DNA from: Sphaerulina vaccinii
Lineage: Eukaryota; Ascomycota; Dothideomycetes; Mycosphaerellales; Mycosphaerellaceae
NCBI GenBank assembly: GCA_022570795.1
Contig: JAKUDP010000006.1
Location: 1,178,001 to 1,242,000, forward strand
Direction: 5' to 3'
DNA: 64,000 nt
The notes beneath the pieces are model-generated. The model ran no database searches. It was not told the origin of the DNA and worked only from the letters and a program-made list of their open reading frames with translations. A program made the translations under genes and the position numbers. Of the stretch, positions 21,452-33,870 are shown piece by piece; the first letter of the stretch is position 1, and every line of letters starts with the position of its first letter.

Positions 21452-22120
21452 GCAACAAGTCACTACTGCTACTACGATGATATGGGTATAAGGTGCAGAG
21501 GCATGAAGGCGCAACAACGGCAGGGTTTGAAAACAACATGATGCTGCATAGCTTGGCCACTGCGCAAAACCAGCGCTAGGCCACACCATAGGCATGTGGC
21601 CACCAGTCTGATGGCGCTCATACTGAATGAAAATGCATTGAAAGTCCAGTTGTTGTTCACTTCTGCAGTCCACATGTATTCGGCGGTCGTGCCTGCCTGT
21701 TTTACTGACCTATCAGCACATTCAATCTTCTTGGCCCTCAATGCGAGCTTCCCGAACGACACACGACATCGACGCACCGACATCGCGAGCATACGCCCCC
21801 ATACGACTGCCACAACAGAATCAGCGAGCACGCGACTGGAACAGAGTACCTGAAACAAGGCCAGGCCTTACCAGCAACGATTATACCTCCAGCCTGATTA
21901 CTGCCACTCGATCAGCACCGCAAGGCCACATGTGCGACCCACATCAAGTCCCTCACGAACAACGTACACAGATGTTGCAGTCGAAGTTGGATCTTGTCTG
22001 CCTAGTTTTCGTCGATGCCACTTCCTGTTAGGCTAACGGATTGGAAATTAGGCAGATAAGACACAACATCACTATCATCTGCCATGTGCTCTCTGCATTA
22101 GGTACACTTCGAACCAATCT
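21452..22120. other. intergenic region
   Basis: No supported gene. Frames on both strands lack domains. The first part is presumably the RPL36 3' untranslated region. Confidence 0.4.
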
Positions 22121-22972
22121 ATGCAAAGACCTCCGCATGCCCCAGTCTCCAAGTGCTACTGGAGCGACGTACCCCGGAGAATGAATTTGTTCACTTTCAC
22201 CATGGCCCTGCTACTTGTTCCGTTCACCGCCATCCACGACTTCATCGCGAGCATCAGACAGGCCGAGGCCCCATACAGTGTGGAACCACGAATCTCATGT
22301 CCTACTGACAACTTATGTGCATACTCCACCACAGACCGTACTAGGTTCGACTCAGATTTTCCTAAAGTCTTCGGCTATCCGTCTGCTGGAGGCATCCTGA
22401 TGCTACCTCTCGACATAGTCGTCGCAGAGCATCTCAATATCTCACGTCTGAAACCTGCACATCGTGCGTCCAATCAAGTCGACGAGGACGCCTTCTGTGA
22501 TCGCCTTCGCTTGCTAGGCGCGAAATGGTGGGAAAGTGAACACGCTTACCTGCGGCACTTAATCGGACTCGATGATTTGACGGAGGCGGAGGAGGTGCAG
22601 AAGGGTGACGAAATGATAGTAGGTTGGCCAAGCAAGGATGAGCAAGGGGAGGGTGGAGTATGGATCCTTCGTGTGAGAAGCTCGAAGGACTACCCAGAGT
22701 CCACAAGACTGAGCATGTGTTTGAATATGGAGGAAAGATGTGAGCTGTTGAAGAGATGGGGTGAGCAGTAGTAGGCCAAAGGCATCCCCTGGCTCCCAAT
22801 GTCTCACTGAGCTTGAGCCTGTTAAGGCGACAAGCTCAAAGACAGGCCTGCTGAAACACCATCACACTTATCGGAGATACTTGCTTACCTTCTATCTACT
22901 ACTTTTGCAGGCGCGACCTTTTACGAGGATCCGAGTGAGGTGGAGGAATTCGAGGGTGTCTTGGGCAAGTGA
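22121..22972 (+). CDS. hypothetical protein with an introner-like intron
   Basis: Two exons, 22121-22760 and 22911-22972, give 233 residues if the ATG at 22121 is used; an ATG at 22181 (MNLFTFTMALLLVPF) would leave a hydrophobic N terminus. No family is recognised. Conserved-looking features are FGYPSAGGILMLPLD, FCDRLRLLGAKWWESEHAYL and GGVWILRVRSS. Exon 2 adds ATFYEDPSEVEEFEGVLGK and a stop. Without the splice the frame would end at WGEQ. The 150-nt intron shares its core and branch region with introns of IRE1 and of the large GTPase gene (see the entry at 22761). The gene seems intact. Confidence 0.65.
22761..22910 (+). repeat. introner-like intron (copy 1)
   Basis: GTGAGC donor, TTTTGCAG acceptor, 150 nt. 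It contains GAGCTTGAGC, then GGCGACAAGCTCAAAGACAG and GGAGATACTTGCTTACC. The same blocks occur in introns at 56647-56765 and 57406-57510 of the minus-strand IRE1 gene, in part at 55411-55532. Confidence 0.7.
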
Positions 22973-23165
22973 CTCTGAAGATGGATATCGGCTTCCTCGT
23001 GCCACTCTCCCGATCGTGAAGTGTTCCTCTCAAGATCTTTATGTTCTCAGCTGTCTGAAGGTTCGGCCTGGCCATGACAGAGGCCAGCTCATGGCCATAG
23101 TCACAGCCCCCAAGCGAACTTGTTGCCATATGGCATTCGTCGCTTGCCTCTCCACGTTCCTCCGA

Positions 23166-23704
23166 TCACATGCTGATTCCGAGCCTGGAGTTCATTCCCC
23201 ACTCAAAGCGTTGTCGGGCACTGGCAATGCCCTTCACGATAGCTGAGAGTGTATTGCCAATGTCGAGCCCGGTTGTCGTTCCAGTATACCCATCCCGAGC
23301 CTCGAGAACAATCTTACTGTGACCTTGAAGAGCTAACATCTTCGCAAAGCGCTCTGGAATGTGCGCCTTATATGGTGGACGTCGGCCGCCTATCACGCTG
23401 ATGAACAGGAAAGCTTCATTCGATGGGAAATGGCTATGCCGCACCCAACATCCATAGTCCCTTAGTAAGCCATCGAGAAGTGGGTTCGGTCGATACTCTC
23501 CGTAGGCCTAGAAGAATCGTTGAGAAAAAAAATAGGCTCTGCTGGAGGGACTGGCTGCCTTCGATGACGTCTCGGGAGAAGTGATTGATCCTTCGTGCTT
23601 GTAAAAGGTCTTGGAATTGCAAGTTCTCGAAGATCTAGTTCGGCTGTGTTGAATACAGCTGTCGCAGCTTCGTGTTGAGCTGGCACGGTTGAGTGGGAAG
23701 TCAT
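23166..23704 (-). pseudogene. F-box pseudogene with several frameshifts
   Basis: Read from 23704, frame one encodes EAATAVFNTAEL. A second frame continues as IFENLQFQDLLQARRINHFS, then DVIEGSQSLQQSLFF, the canonical F-box block of this family. At a run of eight T residues a third frame takes over (FLNDSSRPTESIDRT). A further change gives NPLLDGLLRDYGCWVRHSHF and then an open frame to a stop at 23166. Three frame changes without splice signals point to decay. An intron using the TTCTAG near 23516 could absorb one of them but not all. The last 110 codons are still open, so loss may be fairly recent. No function is expected. Confidence 0.6.
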
Positions 23705-24335
23705 GCTTGCTCATATGACGCTAGTCCCTCCAAATCGATGACAGTGGTAGGTAGAGTGATGTTGTGTTGTGTTCTGACATGACTTGCCTAGGTGAGTATC
23801 TTGGACTAGTAGAGGTGGTGTTGTAGGAAGTGGAAAGTAGAGGATATTAAAGCCTCTGACTCTAAAGTGACACCTTGCACATCTGGTCCTCCGTCGATTC
23901 AGTCAAATCAGGAGCCTGCTTTGAACCTGACAGAGTATGACATAGCCAATCAGAGTGGTGCAAGTCAAGGATCGAGACATGTACATAGACAGCACTCGGC
24001 CACTGGGAAGATTGCTGCTGAGGGTGTTGTTGATGGAGCAATTGTATTGCACGCTTAGAAAATATGTCTGAATTGTTTCATATCGATCAGAAAGTAATTG
24101 TATCAACAGTGCGTTTCCCGACACTGAGCACACTTCGACAAGGCTCCTGCCTCGATGCTCCGTGTCGTAGAGCTCGTCGCATAATGTACATTCATCTATC
24201 ATTCCTCAACTCACGCATCGTTACTTTTGCTGCAGCAAGAGCACGAAATCTACACTGCAACCACTGGACGCACCCACATCCATGTCGAAGACGAAAAGCT
24301 GAGCAACAGCCTCTACGCCCCACAGCAGCCTGGTT
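23705..24335. other. intergenic region
   Basis: Nothing supported. The right part is the 3' flank of the CHK2-type kinase gene. Confidence 0.4.
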
Positions 24336-26474
24336 CTACTCGTCACGCGGAGCGCCTGCCTTCATCGTGGTCTCGTCAGCATAGATGCTGCCGCCATTCT
24401 TTGGCGCATCGAAAAGGGTCTGGTCGCCTTTACCTCCCATCTCCATGAACTCTTTCGGATCCCGCGCAGCATCTGGTTTTGATTCGACAGTCTGCTCGAA
24501 ATGACCCTTGACTTTCTTCTTCTGCCCTGCCGGACGTTGTGTGAGGAAGCGCGACTGGGAGTTCTTCTCCCACACCTTGACTGGCGGTGCATCTGAATTT
24601 GTTTCGATGACACGCGAGACTTTCACATCGTTGATCGAAGCAAGCATGGTTCGTTCCCGCTGTGGTTTGCGCATGGAGAAATCAAGGTTACTGATAGCGC
24701 CTGTCAAACCATCGGTACTATCGGCTGGGTTGATGGTGCGAGCTGTGGTCCAAGGATGTTCGAGACATTCATCAATTGTGATGCGCTTCTCCACATCGAC
24801 TGTAAGCATACGGTCGATGAGGTCGAGGGCGGTATCGCCGACTGAATCCCAATAGGGAGATGGATAGTCGAAGCGACCCATCTTGATCTGCTGGCTGAGC
24901 GAGTACGGATTCTCCTTGGTGTATAGCTCATCTGAGAATGGCGGAAAGCCGCACAGGCAGATGTACAGCACGACACCTAAGCTCCAAACGTCAACGGCGC
25001 GAGTGTACCGTCGCCGATTGGTCTGTTCGAGGATCTCGGGCGCGACATATGACGGCGTACCACAGAGTGTTGTTGTGAATGATTCTTCTCCGATGATCTT
25101 TGCCAGACCGAAGTCAGCAATCTTGACGTTGAGCTCTTTGTCGACAAGTAGAATGTTCTCTGGCTTGATGTCTCGATGGACGATATTGCGCTCGTGCTAC
25201 TTCCGATTAGCTCAGGTCATTCACGTAGTCAAGAACAGAGGACTCACCAGGTACTTTATACCTTGAAACAGCTGAATGAAGAGCTTCCGTGTCTCCACTT
25301 CTGACAGCTTCTGCTTCATCACAATCCAGTTGAACAGCTCGCCTTCAGGTGCCAGCTCCAGTACCAAGTACACGCCGTCAGCTTCGTCGAAAGTGTCCTT
25401 CAGACAAAGCACGTTCGGGTGACTGACACCCATGAGCACTGCAATCTCTTGCTGTAGTCCTTCAACCTTGCTTCTCTCTCCAGGACCACTACGCTTCTCA
25501 AACTTCTTGACAGCGAATCGCATACCATTGCACTTCTCCACGCACAGATAGACTGTTGCGAAGTGTCCCTTACCGAGCTGCCCCTGTATCGTGTACTGCT
25601 GGCGGAAGCCGCTTCCGTTGTCCACCTGCTTAGGGTATCGGAAGATGAAGCTCGCTTCCCCAACAATTGAGATCTCATCGCCATCCTGAAGCTCGCGTCT
25701 CTTATTTCGTCCAATCAGTGTATCGTTCACATACGTGCCATTGCCGCTTAAGTCTTCGATGATCGCAGTCGTGTGACCGTACTTGTTCTCTGAGAAGATC
25801 AAGCAATGCCTGTTGCTGACAGTCACGCCTTTGACAATCTTGTCACATTCGGGATGTCGTCCTATCAGGTAGCCGCCAGCTGGAACTCCATTCTTGTCCT
25901 TGTCCGCTTCGTAGTCATCTTCTTGATTCTTCCACTCTCCCTTCTTGACCTTTTGACGTCCAGTCGGCTTGCCGGTCTCGTGCAGCGACACTGGGCATGC
26001 TGCACGTTTCCTTAATGGAAGCGATTCCGAAAAGCCATCAGCTGGTACAATGTAGCCCCAGACACCCTCTCCTTCCTCGTCATCGACTTCGTATGAGATC
26101 GCGGCTGGTGGGAGAAACTGCGAGTACGGCTGCGTATCACCAGGAGGTGAGGAGAGTCCGGCAAATCGTTGTGATAATGACGAAGGAGGTGAGCTTCCCG
26201 CAGGCGGTGTTCGCTGATCGCGGTCCCTGTGTGTCGGCGGTGGCGAGACAGTCTCATTCCTAGTAGAAGCCGTGTCTTGCGCTGTAATAGGAGAAGGAAA
26301 AGGGCCCTGCTTGACGTCTTCTCCATTGATACGGCCAGATCTTCGAGGCTTCTTGGGCTCGTCGTTGACCTCGCCTGTCGATTGCTGCTTTCATCTCAGC
26401 CTCATCCACGCCACTCCGTTTGGTGATAGACTTACTCTCGCGCGTTTCAGCGAGCTGTTGTCCTTAGGAGCCAT
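24336..26474 (-). CDS. CHK2/Rad53-type checkpoint kinase (FHA plus kinase)
   Basis: Three exons (26436-26474, 25248-26384, 24336-25196), all phase 0, give 678 residues. The first exon is 13 codons (MAPKDNSSLKRAR). A Pro/Ser-rich segment follows, then an FHA domain at about residues 180-262 (YLIGRHPECD, SNRHCLIF, DLSGNGTYVNDTLIG), which binds phosphothreonine. The kinase domain starts at about residue 276 with LGKGHFATVYLC. It has the VAIK-type lysine in FAVKKFEK, then HRDIKPENILL and DFGLAKIIGEESFTTTLCGT with APE, so it looks catalytically intact. The order FHA-kinase with one FHA fits Cds1/PRD-4 orthologues rather than the two-FHA Rad53. It acts in DNA damage and replication checkpoints, in the nucleus. 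Its start lies only about 290 bp from the edge of the RIP-affected island. Confidence 0.93.
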
Positions 26475-26759
26475 TTTCTGCGCTTTACAAGCTGCGAAAA
26501 GTGCCTGTAGGGCTCGTGGTAGAAGTTGTCCTGTGGGCGATGATAAGTGAAGGAAGTCCCAACGAGCGGCGGCCTCGTCTATAACAGAAGAGCAATATCA
26601 GCGACTGTGTACCATATTGTGTCGTGTTTCAACTAGTTGGCGATGTTGATGTGAGCTCGAATCCAAGTGATCGGAAACTAAAAGCTTCCCGTCAGTTTGG
26701 TGACGACGAGGGATCCGTGTTGTTGCCTTTTCGTCAAACTGGCTATCTTATCAAATAAC
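26475..26759. promoter_or_regulatory. CHK2-type kinase upstream region next to the AT-rich island
   Basis: Normal base composition up to about 26760, then an abrupt change. It must hold the kinase promoter. A near-perfect inverted repeat, TCAAATA and TATTTGA around ACCAC, lies at 26751-26769 on the border. Confidence 0.45.
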
Positions 26760-27515
26760 CACTATTTGATGAACGGAATTGCCTATTCAACCGCGATCGA
26801 GAGGTTTATAAAACAGTAGCAATCTAATAAAATAAGACAAGTTTAATAAGATTAGTAATATTATTATAGGTAAGAGAGTTAAAATAAAATAAGTTTCTAG
26901 TATATTATAATATAGTAGCTATTAGAACGCCTATATAATCGTAGTACTAATAACGCAGAATAACTTAGAACTACTAGAAGTAAGGAAATAAAATAAAAGA
27001 AAAGCTATATAGATATTATCGAGCTAATTAGAAGCTATATATATAAGTAGAAAAAGTAAAGAAAAATAAAGCTAAAGAAAAGGTATACTAAATTGCTAAT
27101 TACTTCTATATCTTCTTTCTCTTATTACTTTTCTTATTACTAGCCTTACTACTAGTACTAGTAGTACTATATTATACTAACTATTTTATAGCTATATACT
27201 TTTTTATAGTAGTAGTAGTAACTAGCTAGTTATAGTTATTACTTTACTACTAGCCTCTTTGCTACCTACTATTTCTACTATATAACTACCTTTTCTATTA
27301 GCTTCTTATAATCTTTATTATATTTTTTTAGTATTTCTATATCTTTCTACTTTTATAATTACTATCTATACTAGGTAGGTATAGAATTATTATTATTATT
27401 AGATATATTAGAGAATATAATAGGTAATTATAGTATAAGTTATATTATAGAAAGAATACTTTAGAACTTAGACTCTAAGTTAGTAAAAATAGTATAAAAT
27501 AATAAAAAAAATTAT

Positions 27516-27762
27516 TATTAGAAAGTATAGTCTAGTTAGACTATCTAAGAGAGACCCTTTTAGAGATTAGATTATATAATATATATCACGTGACAGTAGG
27601 TCACGTGACTTATCTAATACTCTATATCTTAGAAGGAGATACAACCTATATCTAACTAATATAATTAATATAGTTAGTTCCTATCTAATACTTCTACTTC
27701 TATTATATATTAAGACTCTTTCTATATATTATAGGTATATATATTATTATCCTATTTTAATA
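27516..27762 (+). repeat. 5' LTR of the older Copia element
   Basis: Begins TATTAGAAAGTATAG, ends TTTTAATA; the original ends were presumably TG and CA-like before mutation. It alone keeps two CACGTGAC boxes (27587-27611), decayed in the other three LTRs. Confidence 0.85.
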
Positions 27763-27780
27763 GGTTATAAGCTCGGGTTT
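27763..27780 (+). other. primer-binding site, half-tRNA type
   Basis: GGTTATAAGCTCGGGTTT directly follows the LTR. GGTTATRAGC is complementary to the anticodon arm of initiator tRNA-Met (GGGCTCATAACCC), with one G-to-A change. Priming from a cleaved tRNA half is known for Drosophila copia. Confidence 0.6.
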
Positions 27781-28146
27781 ATAGAGGAAGTATTAGATAG
27801 TAATAGTTAGCCTTTTCTAATAGTAGGATATAAACTTATAATAAAAAGAGCAAAAAGAGACCTAAAGTATATCTATCTATACTACTAAGAAAACTTAGAA
27901 AAACTTAGTATATTCTAGAAGTTTCTAAAAGTAGATAAGATAGAAAAGAACCTAGTAAGATATACCTAAAAGAGTAGAGCTTAAAAGGTATAAAAAGAAA
28001 AGAGTAAGCTAGAGGCTAAAGTACTATCTTATATAAATAAGACTTAACCTCTATACTAGAGTACTACTAATACTTTAGAAAGGTATATCCCTCTAAAAAG
28101 AGACTATTTAAGTCTATCTATAAGTATAAATAAATAGGAAGTATAG

Positions 28147-28151
28147 GAAAC
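28147..28151. repeat. 5-bp target-site duplication, left copy
   Basis: GAAAC directly before the younger element; its partner is at 33866-33870. Confidence 0.8.
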
Positions 28152-28397
28152 TATCGAAATAGAATAATAATATATATACCTACGACATATAGGAAGGGTC
28201 TTATTATATAATAGAAGTAGAAGCATTAGATAGGAACCAACCGTGTTGATTGTGTTAGTTAGTTATAGGTTGCATCTCCTCCTAAGATATAGAGTATTAG
28301 ATAAGTTACGCGACCTATTATTATATAACCTATATTATATATTCTAATCCCTAGGGGCTATCTCTTAGATAGTCTAACTAGACTATACTTTCTAATA
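28152..28397 (-). repeat. 3' LTR of the younger Copia element
   Basis: 246 bp. It differs from the 5' LTR at about 19 positions, all of them transitions, by my reading. Confidence 0.88.
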
Positions 28398-31300
28398 CTC
28401 CTACTTAGGCCAGATAGTCCTTCTGCCCTGCATTCTAGCACTTATCCCTTATATAAACCTATCGGGCTCCGGGGGCCCGATAGAGGCTAAGCAAGCCGGA
28501 GTTGTCTTACAAACTCCTAGAATTGGGGACTATTCTTTAGCTTAGTTAACCTATCTGCAACTATCTCTTTTGTTAGAATATATACTACTGCTATCCTCCG
28601 TTGCTACTAAAGTCTCCTAATATTATTATAAGCAATATTAATATACTTTAATCTCTTATAGGTATAGGTATCCTTAATAAGGGTCAAAGATACTTAGTTG
28701 TCTTCTATAATCTAAATAGGTCTAAGTTTATTTACTATATTAGAGTTTGCTTTAACAAGTAGTTAAAAAGAATATTCTCCTACTAGCTCTATATAGTCTA
28801 TTTCCCTTAGAAGTACTACTAGGAATTAAGATTGCTTGGTATATGCATTTAGAGCTATATACTTAGCCTCTATAGTTAATATTACTATAGACTTCTACTT
28901 CTTACTTATCTAAGATACTAGTGCTCTATAGAGGAAGAAGATAGATCCGAGGATTAAAACTCTATCTGCCTTATCTATTATATAGTTAGAGTCTAAGTAT
29001 CTAACAAGTCCTCTACTATCTTTCCTAAATATAAGTCCTAGGTCTGGGGACGACCTAAGGTATCTTGCTAGTTTCTTTAGAGTATTTATATATCCCCTTG
29101 TTAGATTAGCTATATATAAGCTTAGTCTACTAAGAGCGAAAGCAATATCTAGTCTTATTATAACTATCGGCTATATCTATATACCTATCTAGCTCTAGTA
29201 CTTCTATTTGGTATATCTCTTATTAGATAGGATTGCCTTAGTAAGGCTTTTATAACTATCTATTAGTAAGAGAGTTAGATAGGCATTTTTCTTAGTTATA
29301 TTTAGCCTTGCAAGGTTCTCTTAGATATAGTGTTCTTAATTAAGCTTTAGAGTTCCTACAACCCTATCCCTTATTATCTTTATCCTAAGAATCTTTTCTG
29401 GCTCCTTTAGATCCTTAATCTTAAAGACTTTGCTAAGCTGTTTCTTAAACTAGAGAACATTTTTTAGCTCTAGTACTACAACAGGTATATTATCTATATA
29501 GGTTAGGACTATAATCCTTCTTTCCCTATAGATAAGTAGGTATAGGTCGATCTCTAATTAATCGAATCCTATCTGTTCTAGCTTTGAGACGTAGAGTTTA
29601 TTCTAGTCTCTTGCTGCTTGCTTAAGTCTATAGAGACTCCTTAGGATCTTTAGGACCTAGTTTAGTAGAACCTCCACTCCTAGAGGTAGAATTATATAGA
29701 TATCTTCTTTTAGAGAGCTCTCTATAAATGTATTATTTATATCTACTTAGTATATCTCCAAGTCCTTTTTGTAAACAACTACTATAAACACCCTTAAAGT
29801 ATTATACTTTATAGTTAGTACAAAGGTGTCCTTAAAGTCTACTCCAAACTTCTAGGAAAACCTTCTAGCAACTAGTCTTGCCTTGAACTTTTTAATAGCT
29901 CTACTAATTAATCTTTTTATATTAAAGACCTACCTAGATATTATAAGGTTTGCACCCTTTAGTAGCATAACTAGCTTCTAGGTATAGTTGCTATCCAAAG
30001 CTACTAGTTCTCTCTAGATTGCTTCTTTCTATATATAGCCCTATTTAGGATCCTATATTGCCTCTTTATAGGACTTTGGAATAGGGACCTCTTGCTTCAA
30101 AGCAATATTAGGTCCGAGTGCTGCAAATATAACCTCCTTAATCTCTACTAAGGTTTCCTAGATGCAATTCTCTTCTTCTTTAATTAGGCTAAGGAATGCT
30201 TTATAATACTTTAGGTTAGGTATATCCTCTTCCTTATCTCTCTACCTCTTTTGGAGGATCTGCCTTATAACTATACTATAGGCCTTAGGTTTAGGTTCTT
30301 CCCCTTTATCCGAGATAGATCTTCTTCTCTTCTAGGATTGTACCCTTGCTTCTAGTAGATCTTATATAACATCTAGATGTTTTCTAATATATATATTTCT
30401 ACTAGTCTCTTAACGAACTTCGGTTAGCTAATTAGTCGGCTACTCTATTCTAATTTTCTCCTCCTAAAGCTATATGCTCCCGGAGTTTTCTTCTTCTAGA
30501 TCTATCCTCTAGTACTCCTCCTTGTCCTTCGGTAGAGGTCTAAGCTATACAATTAGTAGTTGATATTTGGTCGGGCCTCTAGGGCCCGACAGACTTTAGG
30601 ACTCCTCCTACTTCTTTAGTCTCCTAACTAGTTTCCTAACTAGTACAATACTAGATTAGTTAAGCCTAGGAATATTCAACTCCAAATCTCCTCCTTTCTT
30701 ATACTTAAACTATTTAGTATTGCTATAGGCCTTAATAGCCCCTATATTAGGCTCCTAGAAGAGCTATATTTTAGTAGTATCTAGAACATAACTAACGAAT
30801 ATAGCATCCTTGCCTCTATTTATTAGTTTGTCTAATCGTATCCTAGCTAGCTAGGACTTTAGGTTTATATATATAACTGCTCTATAGCCCTAGACCCTAA
30901 AGTGTAATACTAGAGGTCTCTATCCTAAGAATGCTTCCTCGGGTAAGACTTTGAATCTATTAATATCTGGCCTATTTAGAAAAGCATTCCTAATAACAAT
31001 GCTTGCTTCTAGTACTTTAGGCCAGAACTTAATTAGTATATTAGATTCTTCTAGTATTGCTCTTACTCTTTCTTTAGAGGTCTGGATCGACCTTTTAATA
31101 ACTCTATTCTAAATAGAGTTATATACCTTAGTAGTATAGAAAGAGATTCTATTCTCTCTCTCCTACTACTTTAGTATAGTAAGAAGCTCCCTTGCTCTAT
31201 TATTCCTTACTACTTAGAGAGGATTTCCAGATTGAAGCTCTGCCTTCCTTTTCTATTAGCAGAGGGTAGGTAGTATATCTATTCTTAACTTTAGTAGGAA

Positions 31301-33604
31301 GGCCCACTTCTTTCTTAAGAAGTTATTAATAATTTCAAGCTACTACTTAAATTCTAATCTTGAGATAGGTAGGGGTCTATAGATATTAATAGATATAAGA
31401 GCTAGCCTTTAGGGCTTCTGCTATATCTCTTTCCCTCTATGCTACTTCATCTTTGCTATTGCACAGACCCTGCATGCCCTATACTCCTTTAGAATTAGTA
31501 TTAGGCTCTTCAAATCTAAGACCTAGTAAAGGTCCTTTACTACCTTCTCCCCAAAATGTGCAAGCCTTCGATACTAGAGCTCCTACTAATCCTAGGTACT
31601 CTCTAATATATAGAAAGTATATACTTTATCTATTAATTCCTATAAGAAGTATACTTAATTTCGGTCGAGCCTCCGGAGCCTAGCGGACTTAGCTAGACTC
31701 TTATTAATCTCCTTAATAAATAGGACTCCTCCTAATATTCTTGTCTAGATAACTACTTTTCTAGAGGCTAAAACAAGTATAAATTTTAGTAGTTAAATAC
31801 CGAACTGCTTACTAAACTAACTCTATAAAACGAGATTAACTCTAAGACTAGGTACAAATAGGACATCTTTTAGTACAATCTATTTCCCCTTTCTTTCCCC
31901 TATTACTACTTTCCCAATATATATAGCTATCAAGTAGCTACTACCGACTTTAATCTACTTCCTAGTCTAAAAAGGTTTTAGTTCCCTAAAGAGTAATTCT
32001 TAGTTAGTTATATAGGTAGAAGTATAAGAGTCAAGTAGCTATTCCGATAGCCTATACTTGCCTTTTGCGTCTATAGTTAAGTAGGCTACCTTATCTATAT
32101 CCTTATCCTCTAATAGGGTCTGAGATACTTCTAAAGTAGTTAGTAACCCTATATTTTCTTATACTACAAAGGCCTTCTTTAGGTACTTCTTACTTAAGTT
32201 AGATTTCTTCTTAAGGGATTATACTTTAAGTTTAAGTTTCTTTACTATTTCTTTAAGTTTATCTTTCCCTAGTAAAGATTCCCTCCTTTATCTTAATAGA
32301 GAGTATCTTTTCTTAACTCGGTATCCTATCTTCGGTACTATAGTTTTAGTAGCCCTCTTTGCTCTCTTAAGTCTAGAGTAATTATTCTAGATATATAGTC
32401 CTCTATAGAGGAAATAGGCTAGTAGTCCCTAGGTACCTTTCTTAGCAAATATAGCTATCTCTCGGCCTATTATCTATTCCTATTTTTCTCTTAGGATTCT
32501 AAGAATATCCTAAAGCTTAAGATTCTACCTTAGGTCTATACTATCTCTAATTGTTAAGTAGGACTTAGGCAGAGCTATAAGGAGTTACTATATCTTCCTA
32601 TTCTTAGTCTTGATTTCTTTAAACTATAGGGAGATTGCAACTACCCTTCTTGCAATAGTGCTTAGGCTCTGCTATACTTTATTAATCGTCTAGCTATCTT
32701 GCATCTCGAACGTAGTATACTATTTGAGAAGGCTTCTTCCTATAGCTTAAAGCTTACTTTTATACCTCTTTTTAGCCTATTCCTAGAGCTCCCTTACTAT
32801 CTTAATCTCCTATATCGCTTCCTAATTATCTACTAATATATAGATATATATCTTATAGAGAGCTACTATATTATACTTCTTATAGGATGCTCTCTTAATA
32901 GAGCTATCTAGCGAGTCTAATAATATAGTTAATATATATCCTAAAGGAGTTAATACTAGAGTATCTAGTATAGTCTCTAATAGAACCTATTCTACTTACT
33001 TAGATATAAGATATATTCTTATTATCCTAAACTAGGACTTATAGTTCTCTCTTGTTAGTATTGGTGCAGCTCTCTTACCTCCAAATCTACTTCCTTGCTC
33101 TTAATCTATTTTACCTAAAATATTAAAAACTAAACTTCCTAAAAATTAATACTCTTTCAAACAATTTTAGTAGTAGTTTCTAGATAGCTACTTTCCTAGT
33201 CTAAGACTCTCTTCCTTCTCTCTTAGATAAGCTTGGTATAGTTTCCTACTTAACTACACTTGCAGATAGACTTAAAAAGTCTCTTCTTAGAAGGATATAC
33301 CTTTCTAAGGTATTAGTAGTACTCTAGTATAGAGGTTAAGTCTTATCTATATAAGATAGTACTTTGGCCTCTAGCTTACCCTTTCCTCTTTATACTCTCT
33401 AAGCTCCGCTCCTCAAGTATGCCTTACTAGGTTCTTCTCTATCTTATCTACCTATAGGAACGTCCGGAACTCGCCGGGATCTTCTATATCTTCTTAGTAG
33501 TGCAGATAGGTATACCTCGAGTCTCCCGATGCTCCTTTTATAGCAGGTATAAAGCCTGCGGTTAGAAAAGGCTAACTATTACTATCTAATGCTTCCTCTA
33601 CAAA

Positions 33605-33619
33605 CCTAGGCTTATAACC
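33605..33619 (-). other. primer-binding site of the younger Copia element
   Basis: On the minus strand GGTTATAAGCCTAGG follows the LTR. As in the older copy it matches the initiator tRNA-Met anticodon arm except for one RIP-type change. Confidence 0.6.
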
Positions 33620-33865
33620 TATCGAAATAGGACAATAATACATATACCTACGACGTGTAGGAAGAGTCTTATTATACGATAGAAGTAGAAGTATTAGATA
33701 GGAACCAACTATATTAATTATATTAGTTAGTTATAGGTTGCATCTCCTCCTAAGATATAGAGTATTAGATAAGTTATACGACCTATTATTATATAACCTA
33801 TATTATATATTCTGATCCCTAGGGGCTGTCTCTTAGATAGTCTAACTAGACTATACTTTCTAATA
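33620..33865 (-). repeat. 5' LTR of the younger Copia element
   Basis: 246 bp, ends TATCGAAATAGG and CTTTCTAATA on the plus strand. Less mutated than the LTR at 28152. Confidence 0.88.
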
Positions 33866-33870
33866 GAAAC
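33866..33870. repeat. 5-bp target-site duplication, right copy
   Basis: GAAAC directly after the younger element; the older element resumes with TATACTAAGC. Confidence 0.8.

Larger units (their letters stand above)
28152..33865 (-). mobile_element. younger Ty1/Copia retrotransposon
   Basis: A complete 5,714-bp element in minus orientation with 246-bp LTRs at both ends and GAAAC target duplications, inserted into the gag region of the older copy. The order on the minus strand is LTR, primer site, gag (about 33.6-33.0 kb), integrase, reverse transcriptase, RNase H, purine tract, LTR, which is the Copia order. Visible pieces are the GAG-pre-integrase block RRLAHFGEKVVKDL near 31540-31580, CRVCAIAK near 31460, the reverse transcriptase core DLYLLIYRERRIIVLTYIDN near 29490-29560 (the YVDD aspartate is now Asn), and RNase H with RYLDSNYIIDKADR near 28960-29010 and EAKYIALNA near 28850. 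Many Gln codons have become TAA or TAG. No intact polyprotein remains, so it cannot move by itself. Confidence 0.92.

Noticed and set aside
22434..22799. 121-codon minus-strand frame
   Set aside because: Antisense to the unknown gene at 22121, which has the better codon pattern and a supported splice.
31453..31683. 76-codon open frame in the Copia element
   Set aside because: It runs antisense to the integrase region of the younger element; chance opening in RIP-mutated DNA.
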